Assembly (NCBI RefSeq): GCF_002994005.1
Contig: NZ_POSN01000003.1
Span: 32,352-96,351, forward strand
Direction of reading: 5' to 3'
From: Apilactobacillus quenuiae
Lineage (GTDB): Bacteria > Bacillota > Bacilli > Lactobacillales > Lactobacillaceae
DNA: 64,000 bases
Each line of letters opens with the position of its first letter. Within the stretch, counting starts at the first letter, position 1. The notes under the pieces are model-generated. The model was given only the letters and a program-made list of their open reading frames with translations, had not been told where the DNA came from and did not search any database. Shown piece after piece: positions 36,567 through 44,620 of this stretch. The translations under genes and the position numbers were made by a program.

Positions 36567-36847
36567 AAAAAACTCCGTTCCTAGATAAAATCTAGAAACG
36601 GAGTTCCGTGGTACCATTCTAATTTAATTAAAGCTTACACTTTAATCCTTACTAACGTCTAAATAAACGCGTGCAATTAGTAATGGTTGCCACCCCATCA
36701 TCGCTTAAATATCAGCGATGCCAAATTACAGGCCATTTTCATTGTTAAAGAATCGATCTACTCGCAGTAAAACATAGATTTCCTGAACCATCTTTGCAAA
36801 CAATTACTTTCCTGATCATCTTGTTTAAATTTGTATTTGATAACTTG
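36567..36847 (-). ncRNA. T-box riboswitch, methionine specifier, controlling metQNI
   Basis: Minus-strand leader. Stem I is closed by CAGG (36814-36811) with CCTG (36732-36729) and ATTGTT with AACAAT. AGTA faces a bulge GAAAATGG whose ATG (36736-36734) is the methionine specifier. The conserved T-box AGAATGGTACCACGG is at 36620-36606; its UGGU matches an ACCA acceptor end. The terminator hairpin AACTCCGTTTCTAG / CTAGGAACGGAGTT plus T run occupies 36605-36567. Uncharged tRNA-Met would favour antitermination. Confidence 0.92.
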
Positions 36848-36853
36848 TAAATA

Positions 36854-36881
36854 ATAATACATCTTATTTTAATAAAATCAA
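36854..36881 (-). promoter_or_regulatory. Promoter of the T-box/met operon
   Basis: TTGATT (36881-36876), 16-bp spacer, TATTAT (36859-36854), just upstream of the T-box leader. Confidence 0.55.
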
Positions 36882-36991
36882 GTATTTTTTAATTTTATTT
36901 TAATCCTTTTATAATTAAAGATAGATAATAATTGTTTTATCAGCAATTCTTACTTAAAATTAAATTATATTATGATTTAGGAGGACTAATC

Positions 36992-37495
36992 ATGTCATTT
37001 AAGATTCGTGCTTTAGAAAGAACCGACTTAACTAATGTTCATCAATTAATGAACGATCCATTTAATATGCAATTTTGGTTTAAAGAACCTTACCTACAAA
37101 AGGAAAAACTAGACGAAAAATTTGATAAGTTAATAAATGATCATGCTGTCCGTAGTTTTGCCATTACTTATAATGATAATTTTGCAGGCATTGTTGAATT
37201 AGTAGATGTGGATTTAAGACATCGGCATGCTGAAATTCAAATTATAGTAGATGATGAATTTAGAGGATTAAAATTAGCACAAAAATCATTTAAGGCATGT
37301 TTAGATTATGCATTTAGTACTCTAAATTTACACAAAGTTTATTTATATGTAGATGTGGATAATGCACCCGCTGTAAATGTATATAAAAAAATTGGCTTTC
37401 AAATTGAAGGTAAACTCAAGGAACAATATTTTGAAAATAATAAATATCATGATTGTTATTTCATGAGTATTTTTAAAAATAATTATTTTAAATAA
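36992..37495 (+). CDS. speG: Spermidine/polyamine N-acetyltransferase (GNAT, SpeG-like)
   Basis: 167 residues, very close in pattern to SpeG: RALERTDLTNVHQL, a WFKEPY segment, VELVDVDLRHRHAEIQIIV, then the acetyl-CoA P-loop region EFRGLKLAQKSF and LNLHKVYLYVDVDNAPAVNVYKKIGF in consecutive blocks. It acetylates spermidine/spermine to limit polyamine toxicity. ATG 36992 lies after AGGAGG; the long upstream frame (36932) has no ribosome site. Monocistronic. Confidence 0.88.
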   Translation: MSFKIRALERTDLTNVHQLMNDPFNMQFWFKEPYLQKEKLDEKFDKLINDHAVRSFAITYNDNFAGIVELVDVDLRHRHAEIQIIVDDEFRGLKLAQKSFKACLDYAFSTLNLHKVYLYVDVDNAPAVNVYKKIGFQIEGKLKEQYFENNKYHDCYFMSIFKNNYFK

Positions 37496-37527
37496 AGAGG
37501 TGAGTTCTTATAGAACTCACCTCTTTA
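37493..37527. terminator. Bidirectional terminator
   Basis: A 16-bp perfect inverted repeat (TAAAGAGGTGAGTTCT) with 3-nt loop between convergent genes. Confidence 0.92.
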
Positions 37528-37541
37528 TAAATATAATTTAG

Positions 37542-37934
37542 TTATTTATTAACTGATTTTTTAGTTGGTTTAGTTAAAATCCAAAGATTAATTAGGTGAA
37601 CTAATTTACCAACATAATGTAATTTAGTATTAGGAAATACCATTAAAATGATTGATCCGATTAATAGGATAAACAAATAATATATTGGAATACCAACATC
37701 ACGATAACGTCTAATCATCATGAAGATAGTTGGAACTAAAACTATTGCGATATATATAATAATGACTGTATTAAATAATACGAATAATTTATTACCTTTA
37801 TTAAAATAATCCATAATAAGAAATATCAATATCAATAAAATATGAAATAACTGCGGAATCCAAAAATCTTTTAAATTAGTATGATCTTTATAATTAAAAG
37901 CGTTTTTCCAAAATTTTAAATATGAATTAAAAAT
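37542..37934 (-). CDS. DUF805 membrane protein, apparent AUU start
   Basis: 130 residues if started at ATT 37934, giving a DUF805-like N-terminus (NSYLKFWKNAFNYKDHTNL) before three or four membrane segments and the family motif IRRYRDVG. No ATG, GTG or TTG exists between the in-frame TAA just upstream and the first hydrophobic segment. GGGGGG sits 6 nt before the ATT. A start at the internal TTG 37835 would delete the conserved front. It lies 17 nt after another DUF805 gene. Either AUU initiates or the start codon has been lost. Confidence 0.7.
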   Translation of the reverse strand: MFNSYLKFWKNAFNYKDHTNLKDFWIPQLFHILLILIFLIMDYFNKGNKLFVLFNTVIIIYIAIVLVPTIFMMIRRYRDVGIPIYYLFILLIGSIILMVFPNTKLHYVGKLVHLINLWILTKPTKKSVNK

Positions 37935-37951
37935 TTAATACCCCCCTATGA

Positions 37952-38371
37952 CTATTGTTTACTAGGTAAAATAGTAATAACTAAACTGATTAATGAAAGG
38001 ATGATTGCAATATAGTACAAAATACCAGTTTCTTTAGAAACAATAGTTAAAATATATGGAAGTAAAGCAGTTACAATTAACCACCATGGAGAAACTCCGG
38101 CGTCACGATAACGTCTAAAAATTAAAGCAATACTAGGAATTAAAATGACCAGTCCATAAATAGAAAATATAATTACACCTAAGATGATACCAAATATAAT
38201 TCCCTTGCCTGACATCATAATGCCAAAAAGAACTGCAAATAAAAACAATACTACGATAGAAATAATAAAATTAATTAATTGTACCCACCAATATTCTGCA
38301 CGACTACTTTTGCCGCCAAAATTAATATAATTTGTAAATAATAACTTGTATGCTTCCCACATTCCGACCAT
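37952..38371 (-). CDS. DUF805 family membrane protein
   Basis: 139 residues. N-terminus WEAYKLLFTNYINFGGKSSRAEYWW is typical of DUF805, followed by four membrane segments and LIFRRYRDAGVSPWW. AAGGAGGG precedes the ATG by 6 nt. The function of the family is unknown. It forms a tandem pair with the gene ending at 37542. Confidence 0.85.
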   Translation of the reverse strand: MVGMWEAYKLLFTNYINFGGKSSRAEYWWVQLINFIISIVVLFLFAVLFGIMMSGKGIIFGIILGVIIFSIYGLVILIPSIALIFRRYRDAGVSPWWLIVTALLPYILTIVSKETGILYYIAIILSLISLVITILPSKQ

Positions 38372-38487
38372 AAAAGGCCCTCCTTAAAAATAAATATGTA
38401 TTGATTGTTATATTAATAGATTATCATAACAAAAGCAACTTGCTAAAAATATGCTATAATTATTTCATGTTAACTAGGAGGTTTCAT

Positions 38488-38889
38488 ATGGAAGATTTAG
38501 ATCAACTAGAAGCTGAAATATTAAAAGAAGAACAAAGACTTTCGCCTGAACAACAAAATATGGTAGAAAATAGTGCCAATGCCAATAAGGCAAATCCTAT
38601 TATTGCATGGTTATTATGGTGGTTTTTAGGAGAATTTGGTGGACACAGATTTTATTTACATCGCAACAATGCATTAGCTATGCTAATAATTGATGCCATT
38701 GGTTGGATTTTAACACCTATCTTAATAGGACTACCTATTATATTATTCATAAGAATTTGGTGGGTAATAGATGCTTTTTCTATTCAATTATGGTTACGAA
38801 AAGATTATTTATTAAAAAAGCAACAAGCTATTGATATAATTAATAGCAATGATAATTCCACATTTGACGGTCAATTTAGTGCTAAATAA
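38488..38889 (+). CDS. TM2-domain membrane protein
   Basis: 133 residues. A charged N-terminal stretch (LEAEILKEEQRLSPEQQ) is followed by a TM2 domain: hydrophobic segment, GEFGGHRFYLHRNN, second hydrophobic segment, and a WWVIDAF end. ATG 38488 lies after AGGAGG. The role is unknown; TM2 proteins often accompany DUF805 proteins, as here on the opposite strand. Confidence 0.85.
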   Translation: MEDLDQLEAEILKEEQRLSPEQQNMVENSANANKANPIIAWLLWWFLGEFGGHRFYLHRNNALAMLIIDAIGWILTPILIGLPIILFIRIWWVIDAFSIQLWLRKDYLLKKQQAIDIINSNDNSTFDGQFSAK

Positions 38890-38891
38890 TT

Positions 38892-38921
38892 AGAATGCAA
38901 TTAATTTTGCATTCTTTTTTA
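38892..38921 (+). terminator. Intrinsic terminator
   Basis: AGAATGCAA / TTGCATTCT stem, 6-nt loop, then TTTTTT. Confidence 0.85.
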
Positions 38922-38982
38922 TTGCAAAAATTTATTTAACCTGTTACTTTATAAATAACATATTAAAAAGGAGTTTTTAATT

Positions 38983-39834
38983 ATGAAATACGCAATTACA
39001 ATGGTTACTGGAAAATTTGGTAAAGCCGTTATTAATTATTTAATGGATTTAGTAAATCACAATGATATTATTGCTTTAGCTAGAAACGTCAACAAAGCTA
39101 AACAAGAACTACCCGATGATATTGAAGTTCGTCCTGGAGATTATACTAATAAAGATGAAATCGTTGAATCACTAAATGGTGTGGACAAGTTATTATTCAT
39201 TTCATCTCAGCCAGGTGGTGACGTATCGCGTTTACAACAACATAAAAATGTAGTTGATGCTGCTAAAAAAGCTGGGGTAAAATACATTGCATACACAAGT
39301 TTTCCTCACGCAGACAAAGCTGATAACTTCCTATCAAAAGACCACACTGCAACTGAACTATATATCAAAGAAATGGGCATCGACCGTTCATTCTTAAGAA
39401 ATAACTGGTACTTAGAAAATGAATTAGCTACTTTAAAAGCTGCTAATGACGGTGGTACTTTTGTATATGCTGCTGACAATGGTAAAGTTGGTTGGGCATT
39501 AGAAAAGGAATACGCTGAAGGTGCCGTTAAAGTATTAACCATGGAAAAACCAAAAGAAATATATGAATTCGCCGGTAAAAGTAGAAACTATGATGAATTA
39601 GCCAATGCTTTAAAACCAGTTGCTGCTAATGATTTTGCAATTAAAGACGTAAGCTTAGATGAATACAAAGATGGTATGCAAAAGGCTGGTTTACCTGATG
39701 CAGTTGCTAAAGTTGTTACCGATATTCAAGCATTAATTAAAGATGGTGAATTACAAGAAGAAACTGATGACTTGGAAAATGTTCTTGGGCATCCCCTAAC
39801 ACCAATTGAAGAAGCTTTAAAAGAAATATTGTAA
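38983..39834 (+). CDS. NmrA-like SDR, probable NAD(P)H:quinone oxidoreductase type
   Basis: 283 residues with an N-terminal Rossmann site (TMVTGKFGKAVINYL) that is atypical in having GKFG rather than GATG. The mid-protein block KYIAYTSFPHADKADNFL resembles the QOR2/YtfG and azoreductase-like group. AAAGGAG lies upstream. It is co-transcribed with an Rrf2 regulator 24 nt downstream, suggesting induction by quinones, aldehydes or oxidants (inference). Confidence 0.82.
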   Translation: MKYAITMVTGKFGKAVINYLMDLVNHNDIIALARNVNKAKQELPDDIEVRPGDYTNKDEIVESLNGVDKLLFISSQPGGDVSRLQQHKNVVDAAKKAGVKYIAYTSFPHADKADNFLSKDHTATELYIKEMGIDRSFLRNNWYLENELATLKAANDGGTFVYAADNGKVGWALEKEYAEGAVKVLTMEKPKEIYEFAGKSRNYDELANALKPVAANDFAIKDVSLDEYKDGMQKAGLPDAVAKVVTDIQALIKDGELQEETDDLENVLGHPLTPIEEALKEIL

Positions 39835-39858
39835 TAAAAAATAGGCGGTGATGTTGCC

Positions 39859-40287
39859 ATGAAATACTCACATCGACTAAGTGATGCCATTCATGTTTTA
39901 ACTTATATTGGTGTATCGGATAGTAATACCGATCTATCTAGTCGTGCTATCGCTGGCAGTATTGATTCTAATCCCAGCTTGGTAAGGCGTTTAATGGCTG
40001 CTTTAAGTAATGCTGGTTTAATAAATAGTAATCAAGGAAAAATAAGCCTAGAATTAAGCCGACCAGCTAAAGATATTAGTTTACTAGATGTATATCAGGC
40101 AATCAAAGAACCTGAATTGCTACATGTAGATCCTAAAACTAATTTAAAATGTATTGTAGGTGCCAATATTCAAAAAACATTAGCTAGTGCTTACTCCAAA
40201 ATACAGCACAAGGCTGAACAAGAAATGGATCATATTAGTATTCAAGAAATTGTTGATGGTATTTTAACAGAAAATAAAAATAGTTAA
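39859..40287 (+). CDS. Rrf2-family redox/stress regulator (YwnA/HypR-like)
   Basis: 142 residues with a winged helix in the Rrf2 pattern (YSHRLSDAIHVLTYI ... SSRAIAGSIDSNPSLVRRLMAAL ... AGLINSNQGK). There is a single cysteine in LKCIVG (about 95), not the three-Cys cluster of Fe-S Rrf2 proteins. This fits thiol-sensing HypR/YwnA members. It probably controls its own operon with the upstream oxidoreductase. Confidence 0.85.
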   Translation: MKYSHRLSDAIHVLTYIGVSDSNTDLSSRAIAGSIDSNPSLVRRLMAALSNAGLINSNQGKISLELSRPAKDISLLDVYQAIKEPELLHVDPKTNLKCIVGANIQKTLASAYSKIQHKAEQEMDHISIQEIVDGILTENKNS

Positions 40288-40288
40288 C

Positions 40289-40328
40289 AAAAAAGATTCC
40301 TGTACTCTAAAGTACAAGAATCTTTTTT
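40289..40328. terminator. Bidirectional terminator
   Basis: AAAAAAGATTC...GTAC / GTAC...GAATCTTTTTT, one bulge, between convergent genes. Confidence 0.85.
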
Positions 40329-41776
40329 TAGGCATTAATACCAATATTAGCTAATTTATTTACGGTTAAATTAGCTAAATTATTAAATTTAAGTTTTAAA
40401 TGTTTACCGTCATGAAAGAAAGTTCCAGTCATTGTTCTTTGACCATCATTAATATAGATTTCAAAGACGGTATTATCAAAATAAATCGAACAATTGTGGA
40501 AACTAGATGAACCTAGTAAAATACTACGACTTGTTTCATCTTCACCAATATTTTTACGATTTAATTTTAAGTTATGTGACTCTTTATCAAAAGATAGTTT
40601 TAGATAACTGTCATCTGAATCAATTAACATTTCATTATCTTTGTCAGCTTCAACGTTGAACTTAATTAAACTTTGTTTATCTAATTGCATATCATTTTCA
40701 ACACTAACTTCATCACCAATTAATGTATCATTTTCTCTAACTGGTGTTTGAATCAATCGACCATCTTTGATGTGTAGTTCACGAACCATCGTCAATGAAC
40801 CTTCCCAGCCTTCATCATCTGAAAGATATTCAGTGTCTGGTAAACCAATCCATGCTGATTCTAATAGCCTACCATCAGGAGCATTAAATAATTGAGTAGC
40901 ATAAAAGTCAAATCCATCATCAACTTGATGCATTGCTGATGGGTTAATTAATTTCATGTTTTCCCAATCAAAATCATCAGCAGTGATATAAGCGTTCGGA
41001 TGAACGTTATCATAACTAAACTTAGTATCATCAGCACCTTGGGGACAGAAAATCAATACAACTTTACCATCAATAAAGCCTAGGTTAGGACATTCAGCCA
41101 TATAGCCAAGATTATCATGACCCACATCCATTTTCTTATAAAATTTCCAGCCTTTATCAACATGCTTAGAACGATAAGTTAAAATTTTACCTTCATTATC
41201 AATATTTTGCGCACCCAAAATAGCATAGTAGTAATCACCATGTTTTAAGATTTGTGGGTCTCTAAAATGACCGGTGATTCCAGATGGTGCGTCATCAATT
41301 AATGGTTCTGATAATTTTTCAATATTATTATCTTTATCCATCCAAGCACCATCTTGATATGGATGACGACGATATTCATCATCATCTTCAAAAACATTTC
41401 CAGTGTACATTAAGAATAATTTATCATCGATATTAATAGCGCTTCCTGAATAACAGCCATGACGATCATAGTAGCGATCTGGAATCATTGGCTTATTAAC
41501 ATTTTTCCAATTTACTAAATCAGAAGAAACCATATGAGTCCAACTTTTTAAACCATGCACACCACCGTATGGAAATGCTTGGAAAAATAAATGCCATTGA
41601 TTATTAAAATATGAAAAGCCATTAGGATCATTTAACAAACCAGTTTCAGTTTGAATATGATAACCTAAGCGCCAATTTGATTTTTCAATTTTAGCCTTCA
41701 AATCAGTTAATACCTTAGGATCCCAATCTTTATACAAGCGATCCAATCTTTCCAGTGTCCAATACTTTTTATCCAT
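40328..41776 (-). CDS. scrB: GH32 sucrose-6-phosphate hydrolase / invertase
   Basis: 482 residues. The nucleophile Asp50 is in the LLNDPNG motif, RDP is at 172-174 (HFRDPQ), and the acid/base Glu228 in AECPN, all of clan GH-J. A beta-sandwich C-terminal domain starts near residue 340. No signal peptide, so it acts on internal sucrose or sucrose-6-phosphate, releasing fructose for the fructokinase at 54360. No sucrose PTS gene lies nearby. Its GAGGTC ribosome site lies within one arm of a 13-bp inverted repeat. Confidence 0.92.
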   Translation of the reverse strand: MDKKYWTLERLDRLYKDWDPKVLTDLKAKIEKSNWRLGYHIQTETGLLNDPNGFSYFNNQWHLFFQAFPYGGVHGLKSWTHMVSSDLVNWKNVNKPMIPDRYYDRHGCYSGSAINIDDKLFLMYTGNVFEDDDEYRRHPYQDGAWMDKDNNIEKLSEPLIDDAPSGITGHFRDPQILKHGDYYYAILGAQNIDNEGKILTYRSKHVDKGWKFYKKMDVGHDNLGYMAECPNLGFIDGKVVLIFCPQGADDTKFSYDNVHPNAYITADDFDWENMKLINPSAMHQVDDGFDFYATQLFNAPDGRLLESAWIGLPDTEYLSDDEGWEGSLTMVRELHIKDGRLIQTPVRENDTLIGDEVSVENDMQLDKQSLIKFNVEADKDNEMLIDSDDSYLKLSFDKESHNLKLNRKNIGEDETSRSILLGSSSFHNCSIYFDNTVFEIYINDGQRTMTGTFFHDGKHLKLKFNNLANLTVNKLANIGINA

Positions 41777-41780
41777 AATA

Positions 41781-41847
41781 ATGACCTCACTTTATTAAAA
41801 ATGAATCTAAAATATTTACTACCTAAAGTTTAACAAAGTGAGGTCAT
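41781..41847. promoter_or_regulatory. 13-bp inverted repeat flanking the scrB promoter/leader
   Basis: ATGACCTCACTTT (41781-41793) and AAAGTGAGGTCAT (41835-41847), perfect, 41 bp apart. On the minus strand a promoter TTGCTA-18-TAATAT (41875-41846) leads into the far arm, and a second candidate TTGTTA-16-TATTTT lies between the arms. The near arm contains the scrB Shine-Dalgarno. It may be paired operators or an RNA hairpin that masks the ribosome site. Confidence 0.6.
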
Positions 41848-41877
41848 ATTAGCTTTTATTTTGACTAAATAGCAATT

Positions 41878-42864
41878 TTATTGAATAGTTACATCACCAT
41901 TTTCATTAGTAAACTTATATTTTTTTGGAGAGTTAGAGTGACTCAATCCTGGCATAACAGTACTATCACCATTTTCTGAAGAAGTATGAATGTTTGCATT
42001 GTCTTTAGAATTAATTTCACCCTCAATATCACCATTTTCAGAATCAGCATTAAATATGTGCTTAATATCTTGATGTCCAAATGTGATATCGCCATTTTCA
42101 TTTGATAGTTCTAATGAATACCAACTATTATTTCCAAGATCAATATCGCCATTTTCATTTTCTAATTTACTAAATCCTCTAACAGATTTGTTATTTCTGA
42201 TTGACATATCGCCATTTTCACTTTCAATATTAAGCTTTTGAAATGTATTGCTATATATATAAGAATCTCCATTATCCGCTTCAATATAGCTATTATCATC
42301 ATTAAAAGAACTATGTTCAATACTCATATCATTATTTGATGATTCAACATCTATACTTGGAGCTTTAACATTATAAATACTATTAACTGAATTAAGTTTT
42401 AATGGCTTTTCAACTGTTATATCTGAAATATTGATTCTAGAATGTTTTTCACTTTGATTTATATATTTTAAAGATTCTTTGTCAGGTACATATAAAGTAA
42501 TGTTAGTTGAATTTTTACGATTAAAATTATTTAGGAAACCTATTCTAAAGAAATTATGATACCATTCATTACCATTTCCATTAATTTTTAACACACCATC
42601 ATCAACGTTATAGTTAACATCTTGTGTTTTATTTAGTTCTACAGAAATTTTGGGATTCGAACTTTGTTTTATATTAATTGGTATATTACTATTAATATCA
42701 ATTGCATTAAATTTGTCCAAATTTTTGGTATATCTTTGGGTAATTTTTCCGTTTACTGTTTCATTTGATTTAGGCATTGAAAATCCATTGGTTGTAAATC
42801 CGATAAGGAATAATACTAATCCAGAAGTTAGTAAAATTATTGCTATTTTAATATATTTTTTCAT
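41878..42864 (-). CDS. DUF4097 beta-helix protein, membrane anchored
   Basis: 328 residues. One N-terminal membrane anchor (about 6-24) precedes an external right-handed beta-helix-like body. The last 130 residues carry six ENGD motifs plus one DNGD, one per rung of about 20-25 residues, as in LiaG/DUF4097 proteins. Its ATG shares one base with the stop of the DUF1700 gene. Last gene of a PadR-DUF1700-DUF4097 operon, a layout associated with envelope stress control. Confidence 0.85.
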   Translation of the reverse strand: MKKYIKIAIILLTSGLVLFLIGFTTNGFSMPKSNETVNGKITQRYTKNLDKFNAIDINSNIPINIKQSSNPKISVELNKTQDVNYNVDDGVLKINGNGNEWYHNFFRIGFLNNFNRKNSTNITLYVPDKESLKYINQSEKHSRINISDITVEKPLKLNSVNSIYNVKAPSIDVESSNNDMSIEHSSFNDDNSYIEADNGDSYIYSNTFQKLNIESENGDMSIRNNKSVRGFSKLENENGDIDLGNNSWYSLELSNENGDITFGHQDIKHIFNADSENGDIEGEINSKDNANIHTSSENGDSTVMPGLSHSNSPKKYKFTNENGDVTIQ

Positions 42865-43436
42865 TATGCAACCTCCTTATTATAACTTTTATGAAAAATA
42901 CTATTAAATAAAGAAATACAACATTTAACAGTTAATTTATAAATTCCTATGCAAAGTTTATAACAAGATGGAGTCAAAATAACTGCTAATCCAATTGAAA
43001 AAATTGATATACCAATTTGCATTAAAGCGATTTGCATACTATCAAAAATATATATAATTCCTGATATAACTCCAATAATTCCACCGAAAAACAGACCGAA
43101 CAATAAACTAAAAATAGTAATTAAAATAGAGAATACAATGCTAATAACAATAATGACAAAGCTTAATAGAAATGGAGATGCTAAAATCATTAATAATATA
43201 ACCCACCAATCAATGTGACGAGATTCTTGATTTATATCTTTGTTAGTATCTAATCCAAAACCATTTAAAATATTTTTCGATAAGTTTTTTGGAGATCCAA
43301 GTTCTCTAACACAGTCTTCATATTTAGAAAAACCTCCATCTTCCAAAAATTCACTATAATATTTTATTACATTTGAATATTCATCCTCATTAAGAGAAGA
43401 TAAATATTGTTTTAATTCATCAATATATTTAATCAT
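42864..43436 (-). CDS. DUF1700/HAAS-domain membrane protein
   Basis: 190 residues. An N-terminal cytosolic HAAS-type helical domain (YIDELKQYLSSLNEDEY ... ECVRELG-like segment DCVRELGSPKNLSKNIL) is followed by three membrane segments (about 75-95, 100-128 and 132-165). HAAS proteins are known partners of PadR-like regulators. It overlaps the PadR gene by 8 nt and DUF4097 by 1 nt, so all three are translationally linked. Confidence 0.87.
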   Translation of the reverse strand: MIKYIDELKQYLSSLNEDEYSNVIKYYSEFLEDGGFSKYEDCVRELGSPKNLSKNILNGFGLDTNKDINQESRHIDWWVILLMILASPFLLSFVIIVISIVFSILITIFSLLFGLFFGGIIGVISGIIYIFDSMQIALMQIGISIFSIGLAVILTPSCYKLCIGIYKLTVKCCISLFNSIFHKSYNKEVA

Positions 43437-43746
43437 TATTATTTTCCCCCATTAGATAATCAATATTTATTTTAAAATTTTCCCAATTCTCTTTTAATAT
43501 AGATAATTCTCTGTTGCCATCACTAGTAATTCTATAATATCTACGATTTCTACCCTGATAAGGAGAATCATAAACAGTTACTAATCCTTGCTTTTTCAGT
43601 CTCCGCATAACTGGATAAATAGTAGAACTTGATACTGAGATGCTCTCTTGAATTTTTTGAGTTAAAGCATAACCATAATAATCATCTTTACTTAAAACAC
43701 CCAGTACACACCCATCTAATAATTCAGTTGTAACTTTAAGTGCCAT
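43429..43746 (-). CDS. PadR-family regulator (short, envelope operon)
   Basis: A 105-residue PadR winged helix of the short subfamily: LLDGCVLGVLSKDDYYGYALTQ, SSSTIYPVMRRLKKQGLV, GRNRRYYRITSDGNREL. GAGGTG precedes the ATG. The operator is probably the 21-bp palindrome at 43777-43797. First gene of the three-gene operon. Confidence 0.92.
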   Translation of the reverse strand: MALKVTTELLDGCVLGVLSKDDYYGYALTQKIQESISVSSSTIYPVMRRLKKQGLVTVYDSPYQGRNRRYYRITSDGNRELSILKENWENFKINIDYLMGENNND

Positions 43747-43776
43747 TAATTAACACCTCTTTTTATGTATTTTTTA

Positions 43777-43797
43777 ATATTATATTTAATATAATAT
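43777..43797. promoter_or_regulatory. 21-bp perfect palindrome, candidate PadR operator
   Basis: ATATTATATT-T-AATATAATAT: 10-bp arms around one base, about 30 bp upstream of the PadR start in the expected promoter zone. AT-only composition lowers its significance. Confidence 0.5.
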
Positions 43798-43845
43798 ATT
43801 ATACATCATGATATGTTATTTTCAATAAATCTGTTTATTCCAAAT

Positions 43846-43886
43846 AAAAATGGTGCTATTCGTATATCACGAACAACACCATTTTT
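43846..43886 (-). terminator. Terminator of the small-peptide cluster
   Basis: An 18-bp stem AAAAATGGTGCTATTCGT / ACGAACAACACCATTTTT with two G-U-compatible mismatches and a 5-nt loop. It sits right after the stop of the fifth mini-gene. Confidence 0.85.
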
Positions 43887-43889
43887 AAT

Positions 43890-44030
43890 TTAAGTTGGGG
43901 GTAATTCTACTTTAATAGAATTAGTAATGTAATTATTAAATGAATTGATAAATACATTACCCTTTCCATCTTTATATACACCAATTGGTAAAGCATGTTT
44001 ACTTGAATTTAAGTTTAAATTTTTAATCAT
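43890..44030 (-). CDS. Small peptide 5 of RLKR cluster (46 aa)
   Basis: ATG with AGGGAGATG 6-10 nt upstream; 46 codons. It begins MIKNLNLNSS and contains LPIGVYKDG (14-22), matching LPTGIYKDD in peptide 1 at six of nine positions. It lacks the RLKR tail and ends VELPPT. Net charge about +3. No signal peptide or membrane segment. Family unknown. Confidence 0.6.
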   Translation of the reverse strand: MIKNLNLNSSKHALPIGVYKDGKGNVFINSFNNYITNSIKVELPPT

Positions 44031-44066
44031 GATACCATCTCCCTTACTGATTAAATATATTTATAA

Positions 44067-44156
44067 TCAGTGCTTTAAACGAGCTAAGTGTTCAGAAAAT
44101 GTATCATTTTTAATTTTAAATGATTTATATTTGAATTGATTTAAACATCTTTCCAT
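44067..44156 (-). CDS. Small peptide 4 of RLKR cluster (29 aa)
   Basis: 29 codons starting 8 nt after AGGAGATG. It begins MERCLNQFKYKSFK, carries one Cys, and ends HLARLKH, a variant of the RLKR tail. Net charge about +4 without histidines. Family unknown. Confidence 0.6.
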   Translation of the reverse strand: MERCLNQFKYKSFKIKNDTFSEHLARLKH

Positions 44157-44195
44157 ATTAATCATCTCCTAATAACGTAACTCACCATAATTAAG

Positions 44196-44291
44196 TTAAC
44201 GCTTTAGACGATCACGTCTTTTCAGAGCTTCTTTTGAAATAATTGATAAACTTCTAATGTTAGATTTAAAATTCAGATTTTTTCTAGTCAT
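44196..44291 (-). CDS. Small peptide 3 of RLKR cluster (31 aa)
   Basis: 31 codons starting 8 nt after AGGAGATG. It begins MTRKNLNFKSNIRSL and ends LKRRDRLKR. Strongly cationic (about +9). It shares the NLN front with peptides 2 and 5. Family unknown. Confidence 0.62.
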   Translation of the reverse strand: MTRKNLNFKSNIRSLSIISKEALKRRDRLKR

Positions 44292-44323
44292 ATTAACCAT
44301 CTCCTAAATGATTTTATATAAAA

Positions 44324-44398
44324 CTAACGCTTTAAGCGATCCAAACGTTTACCAGAAATTTCAATGTTAATATACAAATTTAAATTTTTATTCTTCAT
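44324..44398 (-). CDS. Small peptide 2 of RLKR cluster (24 aa)
   Basis: 24 codons starting after AAAGGGGATG. It begins MKNKNLNLYINIEIS and ends GKRLDRLKR directly at the stop codon. Net charge about +5. Family unknown. Confidence 0.62.
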   Translation of the reverse strand: MKNKNLNLYINIEISGKRLDRLKR

Positions 44399-44428
44399 AG
44401 TAACATCCCCTTTAATAATTAAAGAAAT

Positions 44429-44587
44429 TTAATTAAAGGAACGCTTCAACTTATCCAATCGAGTAGTCGAGACGTCAATATAATTAAAAATACTTCTCAT
44501 ATCATCTTTGTAAATACCCGTAGGTAATTTAATTTTTTGCATTACCAAGTGCAACAACTTTAAGCGATTTTTATTATTCTTAATCAT
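44429..44587 (-). CDS. Small peptide 1 of RLKR cluster (52 aa)
   Basis: 52 codons, first of the cluster, starting 6 nt after GGAGGAGA. A basic helical front (KNRLKLLHLVMQKIK) is followed by LPTGIYKDD (21-29) and a C-terminal TTRLDKLKRSFN, the RLKR-like motif plus three residues. Net charge about +8. No signal peptide. Family unknown. Confidence 0.65.
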   Translation of the reverse strand: MIKNNKNRLKLLHLVMQKIKLPTGIYKDDMRSIFNYIDVSTTRLDKLKRSFN

Positions 44588-44620
44588 ATTTATCTCCTCC
44601 TATCGATTAAGATTATCCTC

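Noticed and set aside
36680-36705. GGGGTGGCAACC in the met leader as a second T-box
   Set aside because: It lacks the full T-box sequence and a following terminator; the genuine T-box with terminator is at 36606-36620.
41880-42300. Regularly spaced CCATTTTC-type DNA repeats, looking like a CRISPR or tandem array
   Set aside because: They encode the ENGD motif of successive beta-helix rungs in the DUF4097 protein; spacing varies and the frame is open.
43945-44139. Plus-strand 64-codon frame across the small-peptide region
   Set aside because: No ribosome site, whereas the minus strand has five well-formed starts in the same stretch.
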